NCBI RefSeq assembly: GCF_046156175.1
Contig: NZ_JAYLVL010000001.1
Span: 434,001-498,000 of the forward strand
Direction: 5' to 3'
DNA: 64,000 bases
DNA from: Lacisediminihabitans sp046156175
Lineage (GTDB): Bacteria > Actinomycetota > Actinomycetes > Actinomycetales > Microbacteriaceae
Shown here: in pieces, positions 34,552 through 43,117 of the stretch
Numbering within the stretch: the stretch's first letter is position 1
Layout of the letters: every line of letters starts with the position of its first letter
The notes under the pieces: generated by a model
What the model saw: only the letters and a program-made list of their open reading frames with translations
Databases searched by the model: none
Told to the model about the DNA's origin: nothing
Translations under genes and position numbers: made by a program

Positions 34552-35268
34552 TTAACCCAGGGCCGCGCGAGATCGGGTCGACTTCACGCGGAAATCTTGA
34601 GGTCGTCCGGCCGTGACCCCCGCGGGGATCACGAGCCTCTGGACGATGCTGAACAGCACTTCGGAGAGGATGGCGAGCAGAATCACGAGAATCGATCCCG
34701 CCAGCATCTGGGGATAGTCGTTCGTCTTGAGCCCCAGGAAGATGTAGTGTCCGAGGCCGCCGCCGCCGACGTAATCCGCGAGCGTTGCGGTGGCGATCAC
34801 CTGGAGAGATGCGGTTCGCAGCCCGCCGATCAACAGCGGCAGCCCGAGCGGCATCTCGACCCGTCCCACGATCTGCAACTCGGTCATGCCGACGGCTCGT
34901 GCCGCGTCGATGGCTCGTCGGTCGACGGCCTCGAAGCCGGAGTACGCACCGGCCAGGATCGAGGGGATGGCCAGCACGACGAGGGCGACGAATGGGCCGA
35001 TCAGACCGACGTTCACGATCAGGGCGATGAGGCTCAGCAGTCCGAGGGTGGGAAGTGCGCGTGTCGCGCCCGACAGCCCGATCGCCAGCGAGCGCCCCCG
35101 GCCGGTGTGACCGATGACGTACCCGAGCGGGATCGCGATCACCGACGCGACAGCGAGCACTCCGAGGCTGATCAGCAGGTGCTGGCCCACCCGGGTGCCG
35201 ATTCCGTTCACCCCGACATAGTGGGCCGGATCCAACACCCAGAGAATGCCCTGCACAAAGAGATTCAT
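34552..35268 (-). CDS. OpuC-type ABC transporter permease
   Basis: The 238-residue membrane subunit has about six helices and the binding-protein-dependent transport loop AARAVGMTELQIVGRVEMPLGLP (EAA motif, contact with the ATPase). It overlaps the second permease by four bases, with ATG following its ATGA-type junction. Two different permeases form the heterodimeric channel. It is the third gene of the opu operon. Confidence 0.93.
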   Translation of the reverse strand: MNLFVQGILWVLDPAHYVGVNGIGTRVGQHLLISLGVLAVASVIAIPLGYVIGHTGRGRSLAIGLSGATRALPTLGLLSLIALIVNVGLIGPFVALVVLAIPSILAGAYSGFEAVDRRAIDAARAVGMTELQIVGRVEMPLGLPLLIGGLRTASLQVIATATLADYVGGGGLGHYIFLGLKTNDYPQMLAGSILVILLAILSEVLFSIVQRLVIPAGVTAGRPQDFRVKSTRSRAALG

Positions 35269-35954
35269 GCGGTGACCGCTGCTCTCGGTCGACGACGGTC
35301 CCGGCGGGCTAGTCGCCCCGAAGTGACCGCGACCCAGGGCATCAGCACCCGGCCGAGAAGTACGAGGAGCCCGTCGACCCCGAGCGCGATGATGATGGTG
35401 AGCACGATCCCGGTGAGGATCTCGACGGCTATGCCACGCTGGATTCCGTCGGTGAAGAGCGCCCCGAGGCTGCTGATGCCGATCACGGCGCCCACTGTCG
35501 TGAGGCTGATCGTGCTCACGGCGACGACGCGGATGCCGGCGAGCAGCACGGGACCAGCAAGAGGAAGCTCGACCCTGAAGAATTGCGACCTCGCCGAGAA
35601 ACCCACGGCGGTGGCCGACTGCCGGATGTCCGGATCCACCGAGCCGAGGCCGTCGGCCGTGGTGCGCACCATGAGGGCGATGCCGTACAGGGTGAGCGCG
35701 ACGACGAGGTTGATCGGGTCCCTCAGCCCGGTGCCGATGATCAGCGGAAGGATGATGAACAGGGGAAGCGACGGGATGGCGTAGAGCAGGCCGAGAACGG
35801 TGAGCAGTGTTCCGCGACTCCAGCGGTAGCGATTCGCGACCCAGCCGATGGGCACCGAGATCACGAAACTCAGGATGATCGGCGGGATGGCGATCAGGAG
35901 ATGCGCGACCACCAGCTGGCCGATCAGGTCACCGTTGTTGAGCAGCCAGTTCAC
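35265..35954 (-). CDS. OpuC-type ABC transporter permease
   Basis: The 229-residue membrane subunit is homologous to the downstream permease. EAA loop is SATAVGFSARSQFFRVELPLAGP near residue 120. Start is a GTG that overlaps the ATPase stop (GTGA). The C-terminus is Arg-rich (RLARRDRRRPRAAVTA). With the neighbours it completes a betaine-type uptake system for osmotic or cold stress. Confidence 0.93.
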   Translation of the reverse strand: MNWLLNNGDLIGQLVVAHLLIAIPPIILSFVISVPIGWVANRYRWSRGTLLTVLGLLYAIPSLPLFIILPLIIGTGLRDPINLVVALTLYGIALMVRTTADGLGSVDPDIRQSATAVGFSARSQFFRVELPLAGPVLLAGIRVVAVSTISLTTVGAVIGISSLGALFTDGIQRGIAVEILTGIVLTIIIALGVDGLLVLLGRVLMPWVAVTSGRLARRDRRRPRAAVTA

Positions 35955-36802
35955 GGCGCTACCCCGCCGGATTCGCTGACGGTCTCGGGATCGGCGACCA
36001 GAACTCCCGCGGCACGTCCGGAAGCATCCACCAGGATGTCTCCACTCGGCGTACTTCGGATGCTCAGCTCACGCTTTCCCTTGTCCCCACCGATGAAGGA
36101 GGCGACGAATTCGTTGGCGGGCGCCGAGAGGATCTCGGTCGGTGTGCCGACCTGAGCAATGCGACCACCCTTCTCGAGGATCACGACCTGGTCGCCGAGG
36201 AGGAACGCCTCGTCGATGTCGTGGGTGACGAACACCACGGTCTTGTCGAGCTCGCGCTGGAGGCGCAGCAACTCGGTCTGCAGCTCGGCGCGCACGATCG
36301 GGTCAACGGCACCGAAGGGCTCGTCCATCAGCAGGATGTTGGGATCGGCCGCGAGCCCGCGGGCCACCCCGACGCGCTGCTGCTGGCCACCGGACAACTG
36401 GCTCGGGTAGCGGTCGGCCAAGGCGCGGTCGAGACCGACGGTGTCGAGCAGGCGCAGCGCATCCTCCCGTGCCTGTTTCTTGGGGACCCGGTTGAGCACT
36501 GGGACGGTCGCGACGTTGTCGATCACTTTGAGGTGGGGAAGCAGACCGGAGTTCTGCATCACGTAGCCGATGCGGCGGCGCAGTGCCACCGGCTCCAGCT
36601 TCGAGGTGTCGTCACCATCGATCTCGATGACGCCGGACGTCGGGTCGACCATGCGGTTGATCATGCGGAGCAGAGTGGTCTTGCCCGATCCGGATGAACC
36701 GACGAACACCGTCGTCTTGCGCGACGGCAACACCAGGCTGAAGTCTTCGACCGCGACCGTGCCATCGGGAAACTGTTTCGTGACGCTGCGGAACTCGATC
36801 AT
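35951..36802 (-). CDS. OpuC-type ABC transporter ATP-binding protein
   Basis: The 283-residue ATPase has Walker A GSSGSGKTT, signature LSGGQQQRVGVARGL, Walker B ILLMDEPFGAVD and H-loop VTHDIDEAF, the ProV/OpuCA pattern. After residue 240 a short C-terminal piece remains in which a full CBS tandem, usual in OpuCA and sensing ionic strength, is missing or heavily reduced. It is the first gene of the operon. Upstream 372 bases hold no gene but a VNTR and a duplicated tetR tail. Confidence 0.94.
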   Translation of the reverse strand: MIEFRSVTKQFPDGTVAVEDFSLVLPSRKTTVFVGSSGSGKTTLLRMINRMVDPTSGVIEIDGDDTSKLEPVALRRRIGYVMQNSGLLPHLKVIDNVATVPVLNRVPKKQAREDALRLLDTVGLDRALADRYPSQLSGGQQQRVGVARGLAADPNILLMDEPFGAVDPIVRAELQTELLRLQRELDKTVVFVTHDIDEAFLLGDQVVILEKGGRIAQVGTPTEILSAPANEFVASFIGGDKGKRELSIRSTPSGDILVDASGRAAGVLVADPETVSESGGVAP

Positions 36803-36994
36803 GGGGGCGGCTCATTCCTCGTGGGCTACACGAATCGACACTTGCCGGACTTTTCTAGCTAAACACTATTCCCGGCCACCGTCACTTTCGGTTGCCGCAG
36901 ATTACGAATCGCTGACAGTGCGGGGCGCACAGCGTTCGCAGAAATGGCCGGATTCAACGGTGAACCGCACCATACGCCGTGACCGACCCGCGGC

Positions 36995-37031
36995 CTAGGC
37001 CCGGTCGGGATCTCTGCAGGAGCCTGTCAGG
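36995..37031. repeat. Duplicated copy of the tetR 3' end
   Basis: This 37-base segment matches 37175-37211, the end of the tetR gene including its stop codon, with six mismatches at an exact offset of 180 bases. Read on the minus strand it would encode LTGSCRDPDRA-stop against LTGFYGDPDKA-stop in tetR. Confidence 0.8.
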
Positions 37032-37080
37032 AACGGGCGGGCGGCCGAAGCCGCTCTCTCGCCGAGATGCCGGGATCCCG

Positions 37081-37128
37081 AGACTCCGAGACTCCGAGAC
37101 TCCGAGACTCCGAGATTCCGAGATTCCG
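37081..37128. repeat. 8-bp VNTR, six units
   Basis: Four copies of AGACTCCG followed by two of AGATTCCG lie between the tetR gene and its duplicated tail, in non-coding DNA. Confidence 0.9.
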
Positions 37129-37174
37129 AGACCAGCCGAACCGCCATCGCGCCGGGGACCGGCGCGACGTGCCG

Positions 37175-37831
37175 CTACGCCTTGTCGGGATCTCCGTAGA
37201 AGCCTGTCAGGTAGGCCTTCGAGATCGTCATCGCTTCATCGACGAGTGCGGAGTCACCGTGGGATTCGTAGGTGAAGGCGCGGGACAACAGAGAGTCGGC
37301 GACCACGATGACGACCTCGAGACGGTGAGCGAGTTCCTCGATCGGGAGTCCGAAGCGCTCAGAGAGTGCCGTCGCCGCTGCGGCAGCGACGACGGTGCTT
37401 CCCGACTGGGCCGAGAGCGCCGGACGCACGTCCAACACATCCCCCAGTCGGAGCGAACGGAATCCGGGGGTGGAACGGAAGGCGCCGGTCATCCCGTTGA
37501 TGCAGGCGCTGATGGCATCCCACCAGGTGGCGTGGGCGGGATCGAGGATGGTGGTGCGGGTGCCCTCGACGAATCCACCGAGCGATCGCGCGCTGAGGCT
37601 CTGGAGCACGACGATGCGGTCGGGGAAGTAGCGGTAGACGGTGCCGATAGAGGCCCCGGCACGCTCGGCTACCATCGCCGTGGTGAGGCGCTCGTAGCCG
37701 ATCTCGTCGATGATCGCAGCTGCTGCATCGAGGAGACTCGCGAGCCTCGCCGTACTGCGCGCCTGAACCGGCTCATTGCGCAACAGGGCGCTGCCATCCG
37801 AGGCGACTTCCGTGGGGTTTTGATCGGCCAA
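37175..37831 (-). CDS. TetR family transcriptional regulator
   Basis: The 218-residue repressor-type regulator has a helix-turn-helix at about residues 28-75 (RLASLLDAAAAIIDEIGYER then SIGTVYRYFPDR) and a ligand-binding C-terminal domain. Start is a TTG with GAGGAG five bases upstream. A 25-bp perfect palindrome next to its -10 box is a good candidate operator. The gene is divergent from the App1 phosphatase gene; which gene it controls is not known. Confidence 0.92.
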   Translation of the reverse strand: MADQNPTEVASDGSALLRNEPVQARSTARLASLLDAAAAIIDEIGYERLTTAMVAERAGASIGTVYRYFPDRIVVLQSLSARSLGGFVEGTRTTILDPAHATWWDAISACINGMTGAFRSTPGFRSLRLGDVLDVRPALSAQSGSTVVAAAAATALSERFGLPIEELAHRLEVVIVVADSLLSRAFTYESHGDSALVDEAMTISKAYLTGFYGDPDKA

Positions 37832-37859
37832 TGCAACTCCTCGATTTATGTCAATCGGA

Positions 37860-37865
37860 ATACTA
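37860..37865 (-). promoter_or_regulatory. Candidate -10 box of tetR
   Basis: TAGTAT on the minus strand, directly adjoining the palindrome; the start site would fall about 20 bases before the GAGGAG ribosome site. Confidence 0.4.
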
Positions 37866-37890
37866 TCGCGCCCCCGAGACGGGGGCGCGA
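37866..37890. promoter_or_regulatory. 25-bp perfect palindrome, candidate TetR operator
   Basis: Eleven-base arms (TCGCGCCCCCG / CGGGGGCGCGA) around AGA, in the divergent tetR / App1 gap, positioned over the spacer and -35 region of the tetR promoter. No gene ends here, so a terminator is unlikely. Confidence 0.5.
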
Positions 37891-38005
37891 GTTTCTTGCG
37901 ATTAATTCACGAACTGTGAGATTTCCCAGAAATGACGGGTCTGTGTACTACTCCAACCGTTCTGTGGACGGTAATCGCTCGCCATAGACGTGAAAGACTT
38001 GCCTC

Positions 38006-39049
38006 ATGGCCAGGATCCCGAAAACGTCAGCCACAGCGGCAGGAGCAGAGCCGATCATCCACCTGGCAGCGCGCGCAGAAGACACCGTGCACGATCTCCG
38101 GGAGAAGTGGGCGCGGCGTCGCGGACACCTCCCGACCATCGTGCCGTATGCCGGCTATGGTGCGCCGGGATGGGCGCGGGTGCTGTGCCGGGTGCTGCTC
38201 ACCAAGCCGACCGCCGGCACCGATCCCCGGTACAAGAAGATCCGCGGATGGCGCAGTTTCACGAGCGTCCCGGTAAACGACATCGTCGTCACCATCGGCA
38301 TCGGCGATGTGGAGCAGCGGGTAGAGGCCGACCGCGGAGGTGTTGTCGACACCGTGCTCGAAGTCGACCTCCCCCCGGGCTGGCACACGATAACCCTCGG
38401 CACCAACGAGACCGATACGGTGGAGGCCTCGGTATTCATCGTCGACCCCGCGGTGACCGCAGGAATCATCTCCGACGTGGATGACACGGTGATGGTGACC
38501 GCTCTGCCCCGTCCGTTCCTCGCCGCCTGGAACACCTTCGTGCTCGACGAGCACGCACGGCGACCGGTGCCAGGCATGGCCGTGCTCTACGAGCGGCTGA
38601 CGCGGTCGCATCCGGGAATCCCGGTCTTCTATCTCTCCACCGGAGCCTGGAATGTGGCACCGACCCTCACCCGTTTCCTCTCGCGGAATCTCTACCCGAC
38701 CGGACCCCTGTTGCTCACCGACTGGGGGCCGACTCACGATCGCTGGTTCCGCAGCGGACGCGACCACAAGGTCGACACCCTCAAAAGACTCTCCCGGGAG
38801 TTCCCCGACGTGCGCTGGCTGCTCGTCGGTGACGACGGGCAGCACGACGAAGAGATTTACAGCCAGTTCGCCGACAGTCATCCGCACAGCGTCGAGGCTG
38901 TGGCGATCCGCCAGCTCTCGAACAGTGAGGCTGTTCTCGCCGGCGGCAGAAGCAAGTCCGAGGCCCATTCCAACGAGTCGGCGCCCTGGGTCTACGCTCC
39001 CGACGGGGCGGGGCTGGCCGAGCGCCTCGCAGACACTGGGATTTTCTGA
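38006..39049 (+). CDS. App1 family protein (DUF2183), phosphatase domain
   Basis: The 347-residue protein has an N-terminal beta-rich part (about 60-150) and a HAD-like App1/DUF2183 phosphatase domain with the DxDxT motif D157-V-D159-D-T161 in ISDVDDTVMVT, followed by FYLSTGAWN and WLLVGDDGQHDEEIY. Yeast App1 is a phosphatidate phosphatase; bacterial members are unstudied, so lipid phosphatase activity is an extrapolation. No signal peptide is seen. It is divergent from tetR. Confidence 0.9.
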   Translation: MARIPKTSATAAGAEPIIHLAARAEDTVHDLREKWARRRGHLPTIVPYAGYGAPGWARVLCRVLLTKPTAGTDPRYKKIRGWRSFTSVPVNDIVVTIGIGDVEQRVEADRGGVVDTVLEVDLPPGWHTITLGTNETDTVEASVFIVDPAVTAGIISDVDDTVMVTALPRPFLAAWNTFVLDEHARRPVPGMAVLYERLTRSHPGIPVFYLSTGAWNVAPTLTRFLSRNLYPTGPLLLTDWGPTHDRWFRSGRDHKVDTLKRLSREFPDVRWLLVGDDGQHDEEIYSQFADSHPHSVEAVAIRQLSNSEAVLAGGRSKSEAHSNESAPWVYAPDGAGLAERLADTGIF

Positions 39050-39092
39050 CAACGACCTGCGAGTGTCGCCGATCTGCTGGTAGACCTGAAAT

Positions 39093-39899
39093 ATGACCCA
39101 ACGGCTGGCGGACGGATCGGCCGGCGACGCCGACTACTCGAGAATCGGGCCGGGCTACGCGCTCATCCGGCAACCCGACCCGCGGATCGCGGCTCGCATT
39201 CTCGATGCCCTCGGAGACGCACGCACCGTGCTCAATGTCGGAGCGGGCGCCGGATCCTATGAACCCGTCGACCGGGAGGTCACCGCCGTCGAACCCTCGG
39301 CCTCGATGCGCGCCCAGCGACCGGAGTGGCTCACCCTAGCGATCGACGCCACCTCTGACGACCTGCCCTTCCCCGACAGAAGCTTCGATGCCAGCATGGC
39401 GACGGTAACCGTGCACCAGTGGCCGGCGCGTGCGACGGGTCTTGCCGAGATGCGCCGCGTGACCCGGGGGCCCGTCGTGATCATGACCTTCGATCCCGTG
39501 CCGCCGCAACACTGGTGGCTTATGGACTACGCGCCAGAGGTCTTTGAGGTGGAGAGCCACCGGATGCCCGCGATCGCCACCCTGAAGTTCGAACTGGGCG
39601 GGGACAGCGGCGCACCGGTCGACGTGATTCCGGTGCCGGTTCCGGCAGACTGCGTCGATGGATTCGGCCAGGCCTTCTTCGCCCGCCCCGAGCGGCTGCT
39701 CGAAGCGGATGTCCGCCGGGCCATGTCGGCGTGGAGCTTCGTGTCAGACGAGGTCGTCGCCCGCTTCACCGGTCGGCTCTCGGCGGACCTGGCCAGTGGT
39801 GCCTGGGATCGGCAGTACGGCGACTTCCGCCGGCTCGACGAGTTCGATGCGGGCCTGAGGCTCGTGGTGGGGCATCCGTCCCACCGCACCGAGCCGTAG
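39093..39899 (+). CDS. Class I SAM-dependent methyltransferase
   Basis: The 268-residue protein has motif I VLNVGAGAGSYEPVDREVTAVEPS and the Methyltransf_11-type continuation DLPFPDRSFDASMATVTVHQW, with the acidic residue at the SAM ribose (VEPS). The substrate cannot be assigned. A TAGACC hexamer lies six bases before the ATG. It is convergent with the G6PDH gene, 13 bases apart. Confidence 0.9.
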   Translation: MTQRLADGSAGDADYSRIGPGYALIRQPDPRIAARILDALGDARTVLNVGAGAGSYEPVDREVTAVEPSASMRAQRPEWLTLAIDATSDDLPFPDRSFDASMATVTVHQWPARATGLAEMRRVTRGPVVIMTFDPVPPQHWWLMDYAPEVFEVESHRMPAIATLKFELGGDSGAPVDVIPVPVPADCVDGFGQAFFARPERLLEADVRRAMSAWSFVSDEVVARFTGRLSADLASGAWDRQYGDFRRLDEFDAGLRLVVGHPSHRTEP

Positions 39900-39912
39900 C
39901 GCGGCTTGTGAG

Positions 39913-41280
39913 CTACTTCCACGCGGTCGGCCCGGCAGAACCGGCCCGGTAGCTGTCGATCGGCACTTCGCCCTTGCGCCAGGCCGAGAGGATCGGCCCG
40001 ACGATGCGCCAACATTCCTCGACGGCGTCCGCTCGCACCGACAGGGTGGCATCGTCGGACAGGATGCCGTGGAGTACCTCGCCGTAGGGACCGAGCTCCC
40101 CCTTCGCGAACTCCACATCGAGGCTCACGCGGTCGAGGGTGAACGGGTCGTCTTCGCCATTGATGTTCAGGTCGAGCTCGATGCTGTCCGGGCTCAGCGA
40201 GATGGTGAGCCGCGCGGGCCCTGGGTTGCCGGTGAAGCCGTAGGGGCGATGCGGCACGTCCTTGAAGGTCACCACGATCTGCTGGCGTTTGTCAGCGATG
40301 GCCTTGCCCGACCGCAGTCGGAACGGCACTCCAGCCCAACGCCAGTTTTCGATCCCCACGGTGACCTCCGCGAGGGTCTCGGTGTCGAGTTCCGGATGCA
40401 CGCCGGACTCCTTCACGTAGGCGGGGAGCTTGCGGCCGTCGATGGTGCCTCCCGTGTAGCGGGCTCGGCGCCCGGCCGCGACAGGATTGCTCTTCCAAGC
40501 GTGGGTGGCACGCAACACCTGTGCCATCGATCCGCGGAGGTCGTCGGCGTCGAGACTCGACGGCGGCTCCATCGCGGCGAGCGCCATCACGAGCAGCAGA
40601 TGGCTCTGGATCATGTCGACGAGGGCGCCGGCCTTGTCGTAGTACCCGGCTCTGCCTTCGAGGGCGAGTGTCTCGTCGAAGACGATGTCGACCCTCTCGA
40701 TGTGCTCCGCGCTCCAGACCTGTTCGAATATGCGGTTGGCGAAGCGGAGGCCCAGGAGGTTGAGCACCGTCGACTTTCCGAGGAAGTGATCCACCCGATG
40801 GATGTGCTTCTCCGGCAGGAGCTTCACCAGTTGCCGGTTGAGCGCCTGGGCGCTGCGCAGGTCGGTGCCGAAGGGCTTCTCCAGCCCGAGCACCGTGCCC
40901 TTCGGCAGCCCGACCTTCTCGAGGGCGGCGATCGAGAGGATCGTCACGTGTGGAGGCAGCGCGAAATAGAGGGCGGGCGTGCCGGTTGCCGCAGCCAGAA
41001 TGCGCTCGAGATCCGCCGGCTTCGTCACGTCGGCCTGCAGGTACACCGAATTCTTGGCCACCGCGGACGAACGGGCGCTCGCGGATCCCCCGGCGGCGAA
41101 GGAATCGACGACCCGCGCTCGCCACTCGGCGTCCGTCATCGGATCGAATCCCACGCCGATCAGGTGCAGGTCGTAGCCGCGCGAGCTGCCGAGCAGCTGG
41201 CCGAGGCCGGGAAGCAGCAGCCTCTTGGTGAGGTCCCCACCCGCTCCGAATATGACGAGAGTTCCGATGTGGTCAGCCAT
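39913..41280 (-). CDS. zwf: Glucose-6-phosphate dehydrogenase
   Basis: Zwf oxidises glucose-6-phosphate to 6-phosphogluconolactone with NAD(P)+, feeding the pentose phosphate pathway. The 455-residue protein has the nucleotide-binding loop GAGGDLTKRLLLPGL (the usual serine of GASGD is glycine here), EKPFGTDL and the substrate motif RVDHFLGKSTVLNLLGLRFAN with its catalytic histidine region. The start ATG at 41280 has TAGCCT exactly six bases upstream; an in-frame GTG six bases further out is less likely. It is divergent from a GH15 gene, a frequent pairing in Actinobacteria. A second, standard zwf may exist elsewhere. Confidence 0.93.
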   Translation of the reverse strand: MADHIGTLVIFGAGGDLTKRLLLPGLGQLLGSSRGYDLHLIGVGFDPMTDAEWRARVVDSFAAGGSASARSSAVAKNSVYLQADVTKPADLERILAAATGTPALYFALPPHVTILSIAALEKVGLPKGTVLGLEKPFGTDLRSAQALNRQLVKLLPEKHIHRVDHFLGKSTVLNLLGLRFANRIFEQVWSAEHIERVDIVFDETLALEGRAGYYDKAGALVDMIQSHLLLVMALAAMEPPSSLDADDLRGSMAQVLRATHAWKSNPVAAGRRARYTGGTIDGRKLPAYVKESGVHPELDTETLAEVTVGIENWRWAGVPFRLRSGKAIADKRQQIVVTFKDVPHRPYGFTGNPGPARLTISLSPDSIELDLNINGEDDPFTLDRVSLDVEFAKGELGPYGEVLHGILSDDATLSVRADAVEECWRIVGPILSAWRKGEVPIDSYRAGSAGPTAWK

Positions 41281-41287
41281 GACCACA
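41268..41287. promoter_or_regulatory. 20-bp palindrome over the zwf start, candidate operator
   Basis: TGTGGTCA-N4-TGACCACA covers the zwf ATG and touches its TAGCCT box, 25 bases before the GH15 ATG, so one bound factor could affect both genes. Confidence 0.45.
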
Positions 41288-41292
41288 GGCTA
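41287..41292 (-). promoter_or_regulatory. Candidate -10 box of zwf (leaderless)
   Basis: TAGCCT is six bases before the ATG at 41280 and touches the palindrome. Confidence 0.5.
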
Positions 41293-41311
41293 CCTCTGCG
41301 AGACTGAGGGA

Positions 41312-43117
41312 ATGGCTCTGCGCATCGAGGACTACGCCCTGATCGGCGACTGCCACACCGCCGGAATGGTCGGACGCGACGGGAGCATCGACTGGCTCTG
41401 TTTCCCCCGCTTCGACTCCCCCTCCACCTTCGGGGCCCTGCTCGGGAACAAGGACAACGGTCGATGGCTCCTCGCCCCCGCGGGTCAGGTGCTGGCGACT
41501 TCGCGTCGCTATCTGGAGGACACCTTCATTCTGGTGACCCGATGGGTGACGGAGACTGGCGAGGTGGAGGTCACCGACTTCATGCCGCACGGTGACCGGC
41601 GAGCCGATGTGATCCGTCGCGTCACGGGAATCCGGGGCAGCGTGCCGATGATGATGGACCTGCGCTTCCGGTTCAACTACTCCGATGCCTTGCCCTGGGT
41701 GCGGCAGGCACCAGACGAGCACGGCCACGCACTCGTGGCGGTGGCTGGTCCGGACGCCGTGATCATGCGTGGGCCGGAGCTGAGGGCATCCGACCACACT
41801 CACGTCGCGGAGTTCACCGTCTCCGCCGGCGAGACCGTGGATGCCGCGATGACCTGGTACCCCTCGCATCGTGAGCCTCCCGCTCGGGTCGTCGTCGACG
41901 ACCGCCTGGCCGACACGAGCCTCTGGTGGAAGGACTGGGCATCCCACTGCATCGCCTCCCCGGTCTACCACGACGAGGTCCATCGCTCGTTGCTGGTTCT
42001 GCGTGCTCTCACCCACGAGGACACCGGCGGGATCGTGGCGGCGGCGACGACGAGCCTGCCGGAGTCCTTCGGCGGCAGCCGCAACTGGGACTACCGCTAC
42101 GTCTGGCTGCGCGACGCATCCCTCACCCTCAACGTGCTTCTCGGTCACGGATTCCACGAGGAGGCGAAATCCTGGCGCGGCTGGCTGCTCCGGGCCGTCG
42201 CCGGCGACCCGGGAGACGTGCAGATCATGTACGGGCTCGCCGGAGAGCGTCGGCTCACCGAGTGGGAGGTCGACAGCCTTCCCGGCTACGACGGCTCCTC
42301 CCCGGTGCGGGCCGGCAACGATGCCTGGAGGCAATACCAGGGCGACGTCTTCGGCGAGGTCATGATCGCGCTGCAATCGGCCCGAGAACTCGGTTTGGCC
42401 GAGGACCAGTTCAGCTGGCCACTGCAGAGGGCCCTCATGACCTACGTGGAGCAGAACTGGCGGCGACCCGACAACGGCATCTGGGAGATCCGAGGCCCGC
42501 AACGCGACTTCGTCTCCTCGCGTGCCATGATCTGGGCGGCATTCGACTGTGCCATCCGGGCGGTCACCGAATTCGGTCTCGATGGCCCGGTCGAGCGGTG
42601 GATTCGACTGCGCGACGAGGTCCGCGCCGAGATCGAATCGCGCGGATTCGATACATCCCGCAACACCTACACCCAGCACTACGGCAGCACCGGGGTGGAC
42701 GCCTCGCTGCTTCTGCTGTCCCAGGTCGGCTACGTTGCCGCCGACGACCCGCGGATGCTCGGCACGGTGGCCGCAATCGAGGAGGAACTGCTTCACGACG
42801 GCCTGCTGATGCGGTATCGCACGGAATCCGGTGTCGACGGACTGCCCGCTGGCGAGCATCCGTTCCTCGCCTGTTCGTTCTGGCTGGTCGAGCAGTACGC
42901 CCGCAGCGGCCGGGTCGCTGATGCGCGCACCCTGATGGATCGCCTGGTGAGCTTCTGCAACGATCTCGGGCTGCTCAGCGAGGAGTACGACGTGGCGGGG
43001 GCGCGCCAGGTGGGAAACACCCCGCAGGCGCTCTCCCACCTCGCCCTGGTGCGTGCGGCCGATGCCATCGCCGCAGCGAGCGGTGCGGCAACACAGAGCG
43101 GTGCGGCCCGGGCCTAG
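41312..43117 (+). CDS. Glycoside hydrolase family 15 (glucoamylase/trehalase-like)
   Basis: The 601-residue cytoplasmic enzyme (no signal peptide) begins IEDYALIGDCHTAGMVGRDG and has the N-terminal beta-domain (about 1-230) and (alpha/alpha)6 barrel. Landmarks are NWDYRYVWLRDASLTLN, GIWEIRGPQRDFVSSRAMIW with a probable general acid glutamate, and the C-terminal GNTPQALSHLALVRAA. Actinobacterial members of this subfamily hydrolyse trehalose or alpha-glucans, so with zwf next door it may feed glucose into the pentose phosphate pathway. The stop codon overlaps that of the convergent dienelactone hydrolase in a CTAG. Confidence 0.92.
   Translation: MALRIEDYALIGDCHTAGMVGRDGSIDWLCFPRFDSPSTFGALLGNKDNGRWLLAPAGQVLATSRRYLEDTFILVTRWVTETGEVEVTDFMPHGDRRADVIRRVTGIRGSVPMMMDLRFRFNYSDALPWVRQAPDEHGHALVAVAGPDAVIMRGPELRASDHTHVAEFTVSAGETVDAAMTWYPSHREPPARVVVDDRLADTSLWWKDWASHCIASPVYHDEVHRSLLVLRALTHEDTGGIVAAATTSLPESFGGSRNWDYRYVWLRDASLTLNVLLGHGFHEEAKSWRGWLLRAVAGDPGDVQIMYGLAGERRLTEWEVDSLPGYDGSSPVRAGNDAWRQYQGDVFGEVMIALQSARELGLAEDQFSWPLQRALMTYVEQNWRRPDNGIWEIRGPQRDFVSSRAMIWAAFDCAIRAVTEFGLDGPVERWIRLRDEVRAEIESRGFDTSRNTYTQHYGSTGVDASLLLLSQVGYVAADDPRMLGTVAAIEEELLHDGLLMRYRTESGVDGLPAGEHPFLACSFWLVEQYARSGRVADARTLMDRLVSFCNDLGLLSEEYDVAGARQVGNTPQALSHLALVRAADAIAAASGAATQSGAARA

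Noticed and set aside
37081..37128. Short repeats taken as a possible CRISPR array
   Set aside because: Units are 8 bp, head to tail with no spacers, and no cas gene is in the window; it is a VNTR.
41281..41286. GTG at 41286 as zwf start
   Set aside because: AGAGG lies at a fair distance, but the TAGCCT-N6-ATG pattern shared with many other genes points to the ATG at 41280; the difference is two residues.
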